From positions 1,364,001 to 1,428,000 of the forward strand of contig NZ_JAGQEE010000001.1 in NCBI RefSeq assembly GCF_018304945.1: a stretch of 64,000 bases of DNA. Reading direction: 5' to 3'. A program made the position numbers and the translations under genes. This DNA comes from Collimonas humicola. Lineage in GTDB: Bacteria; Pseudomonadota; Gammaproteobacteria; Burkholderiales; Burkholderiaceae_D. How positions within the stretch are numbered: position 1 is the first letter of the stretch; the number at the start of each line of letters is the position of its first letter. The notes beneath the pieces are model-generated. The model searched no databases. It had not been told where the DNA came from and saw nothing but the letters and a program-made list of their open reading frames with translations. This document shows positions 9,906-19,007 of the stretch, piece by piece.

Positions 9906-10487
9906 ATGGCAGATAAGATGCTGGAAGACGCGCCGCCAAAAGTCGGCGACACATTGGTCAGGCTGCGCCAGGCCGACGGCCTGTCGCTGGACGCCCTGTC
10001 CAAGCGCGCCGGCGTATCGAAGTCGATGCTGTCGCAAATCGAGCGCAACCAGGCCAATCCGACGGTGGCCGTGGTGTGGCGCCTGGCCAATGCGCTGGGC
10101 GTGCCTATCTCTTTGCTGGTGGATGGCAATCAGGTAGTCCCGGCCTCGATTGAAACCGTGGCCAGCCACGCCACGCCGTCGCTGCGTTCGCGGGATGGTC
10201 ATTGCGAGTTGCGCATCCTCGGCCCGATCGAGCTGGCCGGCCAGTTCGAATGGTATGAACTGTCGCTGGAGCCGGGCGGCTGCCTCGATTCGGAAGCGCA
10301 TGAGCCGGCTTCGCGCGAACACCTGACCGTCCTGTCCGGTACATTGGAAGTCCAGAGCGGCAGCAACCTGAGCAAAATCAAGGTTGGCGAAACGGCAAGA
10401 TATGCCGCCGACCGCCCTCATTACATCAAGAATGTCGGCAAAAGCACCGCCACCGCCTTGCTGGTGGTGATCCACAACGGACCGTAA
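9906..10487 (+). CDS. XRE-family transcriptional regulator with C-terminal cupin domain
   Basis: 193 aa. N-terminal helix-turn-helix at about residues 14-70 (LSLDALSKRAGVSKSMLSQI) and C-terminal cupin-2 barrel at about 110-190, which usually binds a small-molecule effector. This HTH_3-cupin architecture often controls amino-acid or polyamine metabolism. Being divergent from kbl and the threonine dehydrogenase, it is likely to regulate threonine breakdown and itself. The ribosome binding site is weak (GGAAA). Confidence 0.9.
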   Translation: MADKMLEDAPPKVGDTLVRLRQADGLSLDALSKRAGVSKSMLSQIERNQANPTVAVVWRLANALGVPISLLVDGNQVVPASIETVASHATPSLRSRDGHCELRILGPIELAGQFEWYELSLEPGGCLDSEAHEPASREHLTVLSGTLEVQSGSNLSKIKVGETARYAADRPHYIKNVGKSTATALLVVIHNGP

Positions 10488-10518
10488 CGAACCGCAACTG
10501 CCCGGCAGCTCCATAAAA

Positions 10519-10558
10519 AAGGGGGGGAACAGCGATTGCGATCGCTGTTCCACCCCTT
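10519..10558. terminator. Strong hairpin terminator after the XRE-cupin gene
   Basis: GGAACAGCGAT pairs with ATCGCTGTTCC around TGCG, extended by G-rich and C-rich arms (AAGGGG/CCCCTT). An A-run precedes it, which becomes a T-run on the minus strand, so it best serves the convergent lipoprotein gene that ends at 10601 and may also serve the plus strand. Confidence 0.75.
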
Positions 10559-10600
10559 GGCTTTTGCCGCCGGCAGCCAGGCTGCCAGCCGCTACGGCAA

Positions 10601-11056
10601 TTAATGCGTGACGCGGGTGACGCCGCCGGAAGACAGCAGGCGAACGCGGTCGCCGACGTTGAAGCGCTCGTCGGCATCCTGGGTAATAGCGCGCAATTCG
10701 CCGCTGCTCAGGCGCACGGTGATTTCCAGGCCCGGACGCTGGTTCAGATTGTTTTGCACCTGGTTGCCGACGATGCCGCCCAGCACCGCGCCAACCACGC
10801 CGGCCGCCAGCGAGCCATTGCCCTTGCCGATGGTCGAGCCGGCCGCAACCGCGCCGAGCGCGCCGCCAGCCAGGGTGCCAGCTTCGTTGCCGCCGCGGCT
10901 CTTATCAATCGTCACAGGACGCACCGAATCCACCACGCCCATACGCACCGATTGCTCGCCCTGCGCCTGACTGGTGCCATACACATTGGCGGAATTCGGA
11001 GGCACGGCGCAACCGCCCAGCGCCACCAAGGCGGCAACAATAATCAGATTCTTCAT
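10601..11056 (-). CDS. Glycine-zipper outer-membrane lipoprotein (SlyB/Pcp-like)
   Basis: 151 aa. Lipoprotein signal peptide with lipobox LGGC (Cys at about residue 16), then a glycine-zipper 2TM-like segment (GTLAGGALGAVAAG ... GVVGAVLGGIVGNQ) and a C-terminal beta-type domain. This matches the 17 kDa surface-antigen/SlyB family of envelope lipoproteins. Start ATG 11056 follows GGAG; the longer in-frame reading to 11089 has no supporting signal-peptide context. Confidence 0.88.
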   Translation of the reverse strand: MKNLIIVAALVALGGCAVPPNSANVYGTSQAQGEQSVRMGVVDSVRPVTIDKSRGGNEAGTLAGGALGAVAAGSTIGKGNGSLAAGVVGAVLGGIVGNQVQNNLNQRPGLEITVRLSSGELRAITQDADERFNVGDRVRLLSSGGVTRVTH

Positions 11057-11293
11057 TCTTGATAACTCCATCGTAAATTGCTCATACATTAAAATTGCCG
11101 CACCCGGATAACTCGGTCAGCGCACCAGCAGAGGGGTTGCTAAATCAATTATAGTGCAACACGGAAACTTTTTACATGCGCGATACTTGCCAAACCTATT
11201 CGCCAGCAACGCGCATTCTAGCAATGTTTTCAAAACCGCCGTTTTTTTGCCAAAAAGACCAGCTTGCTTGCCTGTTTAACCATGGATCAGGTC

Positions 11294-12043
11294 TCAGCGT
11301 CCGCCGGAGACGTCGATAATGGTCCCGGTGCAATACGACGCTTCCTCCGACAGCAGCCACAGCACTGCGCGCGCCACTTCTTCGGCGCTGCCGCCGCGCC
11401 GCATCGGCACGCTGTCTTTGACCCGCTCGACCCGGTCCGGCTCGCCGCCGCTGGCATGTATCTCAGTGTAAATGACGCCTGGACGGACGGCGTTGACGCG
11501 GATGCCCTGGTCGGCCACTTCCTTCGCCAGGCCAATGGTCATGGCGTCGATCGCTCCCTTGGAGGCGGCGTAATCGACGTATTCGCCCGGACCGCCCAGC
11601 TTGGCCGCCATCGACGACAGATTGACGATGGCGCCGCCTTCGCCGCCGAAGCGGGTCGACATGCGCCGCACCGCTTCGCGCGCGCACAGGAAACTGCCGA
11701 CGACATTGGTGTTCAGCACCCGCTGCAAACGCGCCACGTCCATTTCTTCCACGCGCATCTGGCGCTCCAGGATGCCGGCGTTGTTGACCAGCGCTGTCAC
11801 TTTGCCCAACTGACCGTCGACAGCCTGGAACAGGGCCATGACATCGGCTTCGACTGCGACATCGCCGGCCACCGCCAGCGCTTCGCCGCCACTGCCGCGG
11901 ATAGCCGCCGCCACCGACTCGGCAGCGCTGCGGCTGTGGACATAGTTGACGCAAACAGCATAGCCGCGCGCAGCGGCCAATAACGCGGTGGCGGCGCCGA
12001 TGCCGCGGCCGCCGCCGGTAACGATCATGACTGGTTTCGACAT
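11294..12043 (-). CDS. Short-chain dehydrogenase/reductase (SDR)
   Basis: 249 aa classical SDR. Cofactor motif TGGGRGIG at about residues 9-16, NNAG at about 86-89, and the active-site Ser and YAASK (about Tyr158, Lys162), with C-terminal DVSGGR. An oxidoreductase acting on a sugar, alcohol or ketone; it resembles glucose-1-dehydrogenase-like SDRs but the substrate cannot be told from sequence. GAGGAAG lies just before the ATG at 12043. It stands alone, divergent from the DNA glycosylase gene. Confidence 0.9.
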   Translation of the reverse strand: MSKPVMIVTGGGRGIGAATALLAAARGYAVCVNYVHSRSAAESVAAAIRGSGGEALAVAGDVAVEADVMALFQAVDGQLGKVTALVNNAGILERQMRVEEMDVARLQRVLNTNVVGSFLCAREAVRRMSTRFGGEGGAIVNLSSMAAKLGGPGEYVDYAASKGAIDAMTIGLAKEVADQGIRVNAVRPGVIYTEIHASGGEPDRVERVKDSVPMRRGGSAEEVARAVLWLLSEEASYCTGTIIDVSGGR

Positions 12044-12233
12044 GCTTGCTTCCTCATTTTTTACGCATCAAGGCAAGGGCGGCGCACTCGCCCTCCCGGC
12101 CCCGCCGATTGCCGCTAATCCCGGCCCATTATAATCAGGCTGCGATTAACCGCATTTGACTGGCGAGTCATGCCAGAGTTGCACATTCCAGATCCATATC
12201 ACGAAAATATCAGGGCGCATTTTGCAAGAAAAA

Positions 12234-12722
12234 ATGAACCGCAAGCGTAGCTTCCCACCGGTCGTCGATCAGCAAGTCCGCACGCTGATCCTCGGCAGCC
12301 TTCCTGGCGTCCAATCGCTGGCGCACAGCCAGTATTACGCCCATCCGCAAAACCGTTTCTGGAAACTGCTGGCGGAAGTCGTCGGCGTCGACTTGCCGGC
12401 GCTGCCCTATGCCGAGCGGCTGCCGGTGCTGCTGGCGCACGGCATCGGCTTGTGGGACGTGGTCGCCGAGGCGCGCCGCGACGGCAGCCTGGACAGCAAT
12501 ATCCGCGACCACGCGCATAACGACCTGACCGGCCTGATCGCCAGGCTGCCGCAATTGCACACCATCGCCTTCAATGGCGGCACTGCCGCCAAACTGGGAC
12601 TGAAGGCATTGGGAGAACAGGCCGGCCGTTATCGCATCCTCCTGCTGCCTTCCAGCAGCCCGGCCTACACCCGGCCCTACGCGGAAAAACTGGCGGCCTG
12701 GATCGTTCTGCAAGAGCGCTGA
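12234..12722 (+). CDS. DNA-deoxyinosine glycosylase (uracil-DNA-glycosylase superfamily, family 6-like)
   Basis: 162 aa. Motifs of the hypoxanthine-DNA glycosylase branch of the UDG superfamily are visible: LGSLPGVQSL near the N-terminus, HPQNRFW at about residues 36-42, and LLPSSSPAYT near the C-terminus. It would remove deaminated adenine (hypoxanthine) from DNA as the first step of base-excision repair. Start chosen at ATG 12234, which matches the family N-terminus; a TTG at 12222 is an alternative. Confidence 0.85.
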   Translation: MNRKRSFPPVVDQQVRTLILGSLPGVQSLAHSQYYAHPQNRFWKLLAEVVGVDLPALPYAERLPVLLAHGIGLWDVVAEARRDGSLDSNIRDHAHNDLTGLIARLPQLHTIAFNGGTAAKLGLKALGEQAGRYRILLLPSSSPAYTRPYAEKLAAWIVLQER

Positions 12723-12822
12723 CAGCCGATTACAAAACACTCACACTTTCTCCACAAATCGACAAACCTTGAGCGGCGCCGGCTCCCTAGAATGAGCAGC
12801 TCCCATCTCTCAAGGAATGAAC

Positions 12823-12918
12823 ATGTCGTCACTGCTGAAGAATCTTTTACGCTATACCGTCGCACTGGCTTTGCTGGCGTCGCTGTCGGCATGCGTCTCT
12901 CTTGGCCTCAGCCTTTAA
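12823..12918 (+). CDS. Tiny predicted lipoprotein (31 aa)
   Basis: ATG 12823 is preceded by AAGGA at suitable spacing and encodes 31 aa: a short basic N-terminus (KNLLR), a hydrophobic core (VALALLASLSA) and a lipobox LSAC, with only seven residues after the Cys (VSLGLSL). It ends 17 bp before another lipoprotein gene. It looks like a minimal lipoprotein, but it could also be a short upstream reading frame that tunes the downstream gene. No homologue is recognised. Confidence 0.5.
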   Translation: MSSLLKNLLRYTVALALLASLSACVSLGLSL

Positions 12919-12935
12919 GCCGGAGCACAAGCCAT

Positions 12936-13244
12936 ATGAAGACACTCTCCCTGCCGCGGCGCTTTCCGCAGCCTTACCTGCTCGCGCTGAGCCTGCCTGT
13001 GCTGCTGGCGCTTGGCGGCTGCGTCACCGCCGAAAGCATCCCCGGCCCGGATGGCCGCGACGCCTTCCTGGTCGAATGCACCGATGCCGAACAATCCTGG
13101 CGCGCCTGCTACAAGAAAGCCGCCGAACTGTGCGGCCGCGACGGCTATTTCGTCTACGACCAGGAGCGCGGCCCGCGATCCGGCCCCGGCCGCGATACCC
13201 GCAAAAAATCCATGTTCATAGGCTGCCGCTACAGCTATGGATAA
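12936..13244 (+). CDS. Small hypothetical lipoprotein
   Basis: 102 aa. N-terminal signal peptide with lipobox LGGC (Cys at about residue 29), then a compact domain with four cysteines (ECTDAEQSWRACYKKAAELC and FIGCRYSYG) that could form disulfides. No specific family is recognised. The start at ATG 12936 gives a proper signal peptide; the open frame extends upstream to 12792 but without one. Confidence 0.72.
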   Translation: MKTLSLPRRFPQPYLLALSLPVLLALGGCVTAESIPGPDGRDAFLVECTDAEQSWRACYKKAAELCGRDGYFVYDQERGPRSGPGRDTRKKSMFIGCRYSYG

Positions 13245-13378
13245 CGGCAATGGCCAGGGCTGGCAAGCGAGGACAGCAAGCGAGATGCAACAATATTTAG
13301 GCTAAATCAGCAGCTGTGGCGCGGTATCATTGCTGCATATCCATTTTTACCCGCTTTTTTGCCTAATTAATTCACCTG

Positions 13379-14215
13379 ATGCTGATCAAACGCAAATCCA
13401 TAGAAGCCGACGCCAACCGCATGGAAGGCCCGCGCAAGCGCGCCGCCGTTGCAAAAAAAGACACTCCCAAACCCGCCCGCAAACCGAAATTCGCCCCCGT
13501 CACCCTGTCGGAACAGGACGGGGTCCGCTATCTGCACTTCGGCACCGAATGGGTGCAAGGCGCCATGCGGCTGCGCAAGCCGGACTGGCCGGAGCTTGAG
13601 TACGCCCAGCAAATGATGGCGTGGATGCTGTTCAATCCACAGCCGCAGCATATCGTCCAGCTGGGCCTGGGCACCGCGGCGCTGACCAAGTTCAGCTATC
13701 GCCAGTTTCCGCAAGCCCGGGTTACCGCGATCGAGCTGAACCCTTCGGTGCTGGCAATCTGCACTTCCATGTTCAAGCTGCCGCCCGACGATGAACGGCT
13801 GTCGGTGGTCGAAATGGACGCCATGGACTTCGTCCTCGATCCGGTCAACCACGACAGCATCGACGCCCTGCAAGTCGATCTGTACGACGCCACCGCGCGC
13901 GGGCCGGTGCTGGACACGCCAGAGTTCTACAGCGCTTGCGCGGCCTGCCTGAAGGACGACGGCATCATGACCGTCAACCTGTTCGGCGACCATCCGAGCT
14001 ATGCCAAGAACCTGAAAGCCATGCGGTTCGCCTTCGACGACGTCTGGTGCCTGCCGGAAGTCCACGAGGGCAACGTCATCGCCATCGCTTTCAAGCAAGC
14101 CCCGCCAGCCGATTTCAGCGCCTGGTACGAACGCGCGGCGGAAATTACCGCAGCGACCAAACTGCCCGCCAAATCCTGGGTCAACGGCCTCAAGGCCTGG
14201 CATTCGCCGCAATGA
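13379..14215 (+). CDS. Spermidine-synthase-like (polyamine aminopropyltransferase fold) protein
   Basis: 278 aa. Class I methyltransferase-like fold with the nucleotide motif VQLGLGTAALTKF (about residues 92-104), acidic VTAIELNPSV and EMDAMDFV. It resembles the SpeE-like family found widely beside unrelated genes, whose members often lack proven spermidine synthase activity. The first 45 residues are basic and probably disordered. No polyamine genes are nearby, so the reaction is not assigned. Confidence 0.78.
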   Translation: MLIKRKSIEADANRMEGPRKRAAVAKKDTPKPARKPKFAPVTLSEQDGVRYLHFGTEWVQGAMRLRKPDWPELEYAQQMMAWMLFNPQPQHIVQLGLGTAALTKFSYRQFPQARVTAIELNPSVLAICTSMFKLPPDDERLSVVEMDAMDFVLDPVNHDSIDALQVDLYDATARGPVLDTPEFYSACAACLKDDGIMTVNLFGDHPSYAKNLKAMRFAFDDVWCLPEVHEGNVIAIAFKQAPPADFSAWYERAAEITAATKLPAKSWVNGLKAWHSPQ

Positions 14216-14276
14216 ACGGCTACGCTGAACATCGTGCCGGCCAGCGCCGGCCTTACCAATCCAACCGCCCATCGCG

Positions 14277-16070
14277 ATGAACAATGCAATGAACAGTGCA
14301 GCGCCCAAAACACTCGACCTGCAGCAGATCTTCACCTGGCTGCTGAACGACGGCACGGTCGACAAGAATGAAATAAAAGCTTTCTACACCCAGGCCCAGG
14401 GGATATTCCGCAACGCCGCGATCGCGATCCATCCGCTTAGCGCCGTCGCCCAATGCAAGCGGCAGTCGGCCTTGCCGCCGCATCGGGTCCTGACGCTGGA
14501 CTGGCTGACCGAATGGCTGGCGCGCCAGGTCCACATGCCGTTCTATCGGATCGACCCGCTCAAGATCGACTTCGCCAAGGTCGCCGACGTCATGTCGGCC
14601 AGCTACGCCACCCGCTTCAACATCCTGCCTGTCGAACTGAGCGCGACCGAACTGGTGATCGCCACCGCCGAGCCGTTCCGCACTGAATGGCAAGCGGAAA
14701 TCTCCAAGATCACGCGCCGTAACATCCGCCTGGTGATTTCCAATCCGCTCGACATCACGCAATACATCACACAGTTCTTCACGCTGGCGAAATCGATCAA
14801 GAGCGCGCATAAATCGGGCGGCCAGGAGCTGGCGCTGAGGAATAATTTCGAGCAGCTGGTCGAACTCGGCAAAACCAACAAGCAGGTCGACGCCAACGAC
14901 CAGCACATCGTCAACATCGTCGACTGGCTGTGGCAATATGCGTTTGAACAGCGCGCCTCGGATATCCATATGGAGCCGAAGCGCGATTTCAGCGCGATCC
15001 GCTTCCGCATCGACGGCGTGCTGCACCAGGTGTACCAGGTGCCGGCGGTGGTCATGATCGCCATGACCGCGCGCATCAAGCTGCTGGGACGGATGGACGT
15101 GATCGAAAAACGCCGGCCGCAGGATGGCCGCATCAAGACCCGCACCGCCGGCGGCCAGGAAATCGAGCTGCGCCTGTCGACCTTGCCGACCGCCTTCGGC
15201 GAGAAGCTGGTGATGCGGATTTTCGATCCGGACGTGGTGGTCAAGACCTTGCCAGAACTCGGCTTTCCCACCGACGACGCGTTGCGCTGGGATGCGCTGA
15301 CCAAACGCCCGCACGGCATCATCCTGGTGACCGGCCCGACCGGCTCCGGCAAGACCACCACTTTATATACCACGCTGAAGGCGCTCGCCACTTCCGAAGT
15401 GAATGTCTGCTCGGTCGAGGATCCGATCGAAATGGTGGAAGCATCGTTCAACCAGATGCAGGTGAACCATGGCATCGACCTGACCTTTGCCGACGGCGTG
15501 CGGGCCTTGATGCGGCAGGACCCCGACATCATCATGGTGGGTGAAATCCGCGACCTGGAAACCGCCGAGATGGCGATCCAGGCCGCCCTCACCGGCCATC
15601 TGGTGCTCTCTACCCTGCACACCAACGATGCGCCGTCCGCCGTCATGCGCCTGCTCGAACTGGGGGTGCCTTACTACCTGCTGGAAACCACGCTGATCGG
15701 CATCATGGCGCAGCGCCTGGTGCGCACGCTTTGCACGCATTGCAAGAGCGCCGACGGCCAGGTCGCCGACGAAGTCTGGGCAACGCTGGCGGAAAACTGG
15801 AACCTGCCCAAGCCGGCCGCCGTCTACCATCCGGTCGGCTGCCCCGAGTGCCGCCAGACCGGCTACCGCGGACGCACCGGCCTGTACGAACTGCTGACCA
15901 TCACACAGCCATTCTCAAAAATGATCCAGGCCGAAACCGACATCCATGCACTGAAAAAGCAAAGCATCGCCGACGGCATGAAACCTTTGCGGCTTGCTGG
16001 TGCATTGAAAGTCCTGGAAGGCGTCACCACGGTGGAAGAAGTCTTGAAAGTGACCTCCGCGCTGACCTGA
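14277..16070 (+). CDS. GspE/PulE/PilB-family secretion or pilus assembly ATPase
   Basis: 597 aa. An N-terminal MshEN-like domain (about residues 60-170) precedes the ATPase core. Walker A is GPTGSGKTTTLY at about 352-363, the Asp-box lies around EDPIEM, Walker B is DPDIIMVGEIRD, and the tetracysteine zinc motif is CTHC ... CPEC at about 485-525. It would power assembly of a type II secretion pseudopilus or a type IV pilus. No gsp or pil genes flank it, so it is either an orphan or serves a machine encoded elsewhere. Confidence 0.93.
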   Translation: MNNAMNSAAPKTLDLQQIFTWLLNDGTVDKNEIKAFYTQAQGIFRNAAIAIHPLSAVAQCKRQSALPPHRVLTLDWLTEWLARQVHMPFYRIDPLKIDFAKVADVMSASYATRFNILPVELSATELVIATAEPFRTEWQAEISKITRRNIRLVISNPLDITQYITQFFTLAKSIKSAHKSGGQELALRNNFEQLVELGKTNKQVDANDQHIVNIVDWLWQYAFEQRASDIHMEPKRDFSAIRFRIDGVLHQVYQVPAVVMIAMTARIKLLGRMDVIEKRRPQDGRIKTRTAGGQEIELRLSTLPTAFGEKLVMRIFDPDVVVKTLPELGFPTDDALRWDALTKRPHGIILVTGPTGSGKTTTLYTTLKALATSEVNVCSVEDPIEMVEASFNQMQVNHGIDLTFADGVRALMRQDPDIIMVGEIRDLETAEMAIQAALTGHLVLSTLHTNDAPSAVMRLLELGVPYYLLETTLIGIMAQRLVRTLCTHCKSADGQVADEVWATLAENWNLPKPAAVYHPVGCPECRQTGYRGRTGLYELLTITQPFSKMIQAETDIHALKKQSIADGMKPLRLAGALKVLEGVTTVEEVLKVTSALT

Positions 16071-16117
16071 AGCGACGGCTTTCCGCGTATTGCAGCAGCA
16101 ATCCGCAGCAACGCCAA

Positions 16118-16160
16118 GAAGGGCTACCCGCCGCCACGGCCGGTAGCCCTTTTGTTTTTT
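16118..16160 (+). terminator. Rho-independent terminator after the GspE-like gene
   Basis: AGGGCTACC pairs with GGTAGCCCT around a CG-rich loop, followed by TTTTGTTTTTTTG. It lies about 50 bp after the stop codon. Confidence 0.85.
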
Positions 16161-16506
16161 TGTTCTTTTGTTCGCCTGCACTTTTGCGCGGAAAAGCCCT
16201 CCCATGGTGCAGTGCGGCGCTGAAAGAGCTTTCTTGGCCTGGCGCAAAAAGTGCTTTACATCAGGCCTGGGCTTGATTTCCAATAGACAATTATTTAACC
16301 TTTGCGTAAGCTAAGGCGAGCCAGGTCCGGGGCCCTTTCAGCAGGAGACAGAATTAACGGAAAGCGGCGCCGGTACTGGCTAAGGGAGATGGTGGAAATT
16401 GCAGTGCAGGGAGTTGTTGTCAAATAATAATTTGCATTCGTTTGCAATAAAAGACAAGCGGGAAATCCGCTCCGACCATACGCAGTCAAAATCCGGATAA
16501 AAAATA
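16161..16506. other. Intergenic region before the sugar-binding protein gene
   Basis: 346 bp with no convincing gene. A 64-codon open frame on the minus strand (16295-16489) has no ribosome binding site or recognisable content. The last 60 bp become AT-rich and probably hold the promoter of the gene at 16507; no clear -35/-10 pair was settled on. Confidence 0.5.
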
Positions 16507-17613
16507 ATGAAATTTACAAATTTAAATTTTGTAACGGTGGCACTTGTCTTCGGCCTTATCAGTTCAGCATTTGCGCAGGAAGATCCGACTTTGTTCTTGA
16601 ATCGGGCCAATGCCAAGATCGCCAAGGCGATGGCTTTCAAGAACAACTGGGACGGCCCTACCAGCGGCCCCAAGATCGCAGCGCAAAAAAAACTCATCGT
16701 CGTCATCGCTTCCAATCTCAAGAACAATAGCGTCCTGCGCGTTTCCAAGGGGGTCCAGGAGGCCGCCGCGGTAGCCGGCTGGGAAGTCTTCGTGATCGAT
16801 TGCTGGGGCGTCGACAACAAGCACGCCGAAGCCTTCAGCCGCGCGCTGGCGCTGAAACCCAACGGCATCGTGCTGGCCGGCATCGACGCCAACGAACAGC
16901 CGAAGGAGATGAACGCCGCCAATGCACAGAATGTCCCGGTGGTCGGCTGGCATGCCTCGACCCGGGTCGGTCCTAGCGACGGCCTGTTTTCCAACGTCAC
17001 CGCCGATCCGAAAGAAGAAGCGCTGATCGCCAGCCTGCTGGGCGTGGTCGATTCCAACGGCAAGGCCGGCGTGGTGGTGTTCACCGATCCGGCCAGCCTG
17101 TATTCGCAGGCCAAATCGAATGAAGTGGTGGCGGTGATCAAGCAATGCCGCACCTGCAGCCTGCTTAGCGTCGAAGCCCTGCCTATCACCACCTCGCCCG
17201 AGAAGATGCCGGCCTTGCTGGCGGCATTGCAGCAGCGCTTCGGCAAGAAATGGACGCACATCATCGGCGTCAACGACAGCTACCTCGACCTGCTGACGAC
17301 GCCGGCCTCGATGAGCCTGCTCGCCAGCAGCAAGATCCAGACGCTGTCGGCAGGCGAAGGTTCCGAATCGGCCTACCAGCGGATCCGCAGCAAGAGCCTG
17401 CAGATCGCCACCGTGCCGGAGCCTTTCGGCCAGCAGGGATGGCAGATCATCGACGAACTCAATCGCGCGTTTTCCGGCGAAAAGGCCAGCGCCTATACCA
17501 CGCCGGCCTACCTGGTGACGGAACAGAACATCGCTTTTCACGGCGGCGACAAGAACACTTTTGAGCCGAACAACGGCTACCGCGCCGAGTATAAAAAAAT
17601 CTGGGGAAGATAA
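16507..17613 (+). CDS. Periplasmic sugar-binding protein, ribose/galactose (peripla_BP_4) type
   Basis: 368 aa. A cleavable signal peptide (VALVFGLISSAFA, cleavage before QED) precedes two Rossmann-like lobes: IVVIASNLKNNSVLRVSKGV begins lobe 1 (about residues 62-81), with KPNGIVLAGID and PVVGWHA typical of the family. These proteins usually feed ABC sugar importers or chemoreceptors. No permease, ATPase or sensor gene is adjacent, so the partner must be elsewhere. The AT-rich leader and start differ in base composition from the GC-rich body. Confidence 0.85.
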   Translation: MKFTNLNFVTVALVFGLISSAFAQEDPTLFLNRANAKIAKAMAFKNNWDGPTSGPKIAAQKKLIVVIASNLKNNSVLRVSKGVQEAAAVAGWEVFVIDCWGVDNKHAEAFSRALALKPNGIVLAGIDANEQPKEMNAANAQNVPVVGWHASTRVGPSDGLFSNVTADPKEEALIASLLGVVDSNGKAGVVVFTDPASLYSQAKSNEVVAVIKQCRTCSLLSVEALPITTSPEKMPALLAALQQRFGKKWTHIIGVNDSYLDLLTTPASMSLLASSKIQTLSAGEGSESAYQRIRSKSLQIATVPEPFGQQGWQIIDELNRAFSGEKASAYTTPAYLVTEQNIAFHGGDKNTFEPNNGYRAEYKKIWGR

Positions 17614-17715
17614 GTCCGCGCGCCGCGGCTGGCATGCGTATTGGACTGGCGCCGCCAGGCTATCGGGGTAGAATCAGGTGACGGCCCTTACAACGATGGA
17701 TCAAGGAGCAGGCAA

Positions 17716-18936
17716 ATGCAAGCGAGACGAATCCTTATTGCGCAAGGCGGCGGCCCCACCGCGGTGATCAACCAGTCGCTGGTGGGCGTGGTGCTGGCGG
17801 CACGCGGCATGCGCGATGTCGAACTGGTCTACGGCGCCCGCAACGGCGTGCGCGGCATCGTCAATGAAGACTTCCTCGACCTGGCGCAGGAAACCAGCCA
17901 CAACCTGGAACTGGTGGCGCGCACCCCCTCCTCCGCACTGGGATCGACACGCGACAAACCCGATCTCAAGTATTGCCAGGAAATCATCCAGGTATTGCAA
18001 GCGCACCAGATCAACCACTTCTTTTATATCGGCGGCAACGACTCTTCCGATACGCTGCGCATCCTCAGCCTGGAAGCGGAAAAGCTGGCCTTCCCGCTGC
18101 GCTGCATCCACATCCCCAAGACCATAGACAACGACCTGGTGGGCAATGATCACACGCCGGGATTTCCGTCGGCCGCGCGCTTCGTCGCGCAGGCGTTTGC
18201 CGGCGCCAACCTGGACAATGCAGCCCTGCCCGGCGTCTACGTCGGCGTGGTGATGGGGCGCCATGCCGGCTTCCTGACGGCGGCTTCGGCGCTGGCCCGG
18301 AAATTTCCCGACGACGGCCCCCATTTGATCTACCTGCCTGAGCGCAGCTTCGTGCTGGAAAAATTCCTGGCCGACGTGAAGGAGGTATATCAACGCCTGG
18401 GCCGCTGCGTGATCGCGGTTTCGGAAGGCATACACGATGAATCCGGCACGCCTATCGCCAGCCTGCTGACCGAGACGGTCGAGCGCGATGCGCATGGCAA
18501 TGTGCAGCTGTCCGGCAACGGCGCGCTGGCAGACCTGTTGTGCGAAGAGATCAAGGCCAAGCTGAACATCAAGCGTGTGCGCGGCGATACCTTTGGCTAC
18601 TTGCAGCGTTCATTTGCCGGCTGCGTCTCGGATGTCGACCAGCGCGAAGCGCGCGAGGTGGGCGAGAAGGCGCTGCAGTTTGCCGTGCAAAGGGCAAGCA
18701 ACGGCACCGTCGCCATCAAGCGCAGCGGCGCCTATTCGGTCAATTACGAATTGCTGGCGCTGGATGTGGTGGCAGGCAAAACCCGCGTCATGGAAGACGA
18801 GCTGATCGCCGCCAGCGGCACCGACGTCAGCGACGCCTTCCACCAGTATCTGCGGCCCTTGCTGGGATCCGGCATGCCGGATGGCTTTCGCCTGCGCGCG
18901 GAAGCCGTCGCCAAGATACGCAATCAAGCGGGCTGA
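17716..18936 (+). CDS. 6-phosphofructokinase, probably pyrophosphate-dependent type
   Basis: 406 aa. The PFK fold is clear from IAQGGGPTAVIN, a phosphate-binding IGGNDSSDT (about residues 111-119), PKTIDNDL (about 135-142) and VVMGRHAGFLT. The PKTIDND form with Lys instead of Gly is typical of PPi-dependent enzymes. ATP enzymes carry GGDGS and classical PPi enzymes GGDDS; here an Asn (GGNDS) sits at the first variable position, so the phosphoryl donor should be confirmed. It converts fructose 6-phosphate to fructose 1,6-bisphosphate, perhaps reversibly, and is convergent with a class I aldolase. The ATG at 17716 follows AAGGAG. Confidence 0.88.
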   Translation: MQARRILIAQGGGPTAVINQSLVGVVLAARGMRDVELVYGARNGVRGIVNEDFLDLAQETSHNLELVARTPSSALGSTRDKPDLKYCQEIIQVLQAHQINHFFYIGGNDSSDTLRILSLEAEKLAFPLRCIHIPKTIDNDLVGNDHTPGFPSAARFVAQAFAGANLDNAALPGVYVGVVMGRHAGFLTAASALARKFPDDGPHLIYLPERSFVLEKFLADVKEVYQRLGRCVIAVSEGIHDESGTPIASLLTETVERDAHGNVQLSGNGALADLLCEEIKAKLNIKRVRGDTFGYLQRSFAGCVSDVDQREAREVGEKALQFAVQRASNGTVAIKRSGAYSVNYELLALDVVAGKTRVMEDELIAASGTDVSDAFHQYLRPLLGSGMPDGFRLRAEAVAKIRNQAG

Positions 18937-18957
18937 ATCCGCTGCCGCAGGAAGCCG

Positions 18958-18986
18958 TGCCGGCAATCCAATTTGCCCGGCATTTT
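18958..18986. terminator. Possible terminator between PFK and aldolase genes
   Basis: TGCCGG and CCGGCA flank an AATCCAATTT-type loop and are followed by TTTTC. It lies in the 71-bp gap between convergent genes. The stem is short and imperfect. Confidence 0.4.
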
Positions 18987-19007
18987 CATGAGAGCGGATG
19001 ACAGCCG

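Noticed and set aside
16295-16489. 64-codon minus-strand frame before the sugar-binding protein gene
   Set aside because: No ribosome binding site or domain; overlaps the likely promoter region.
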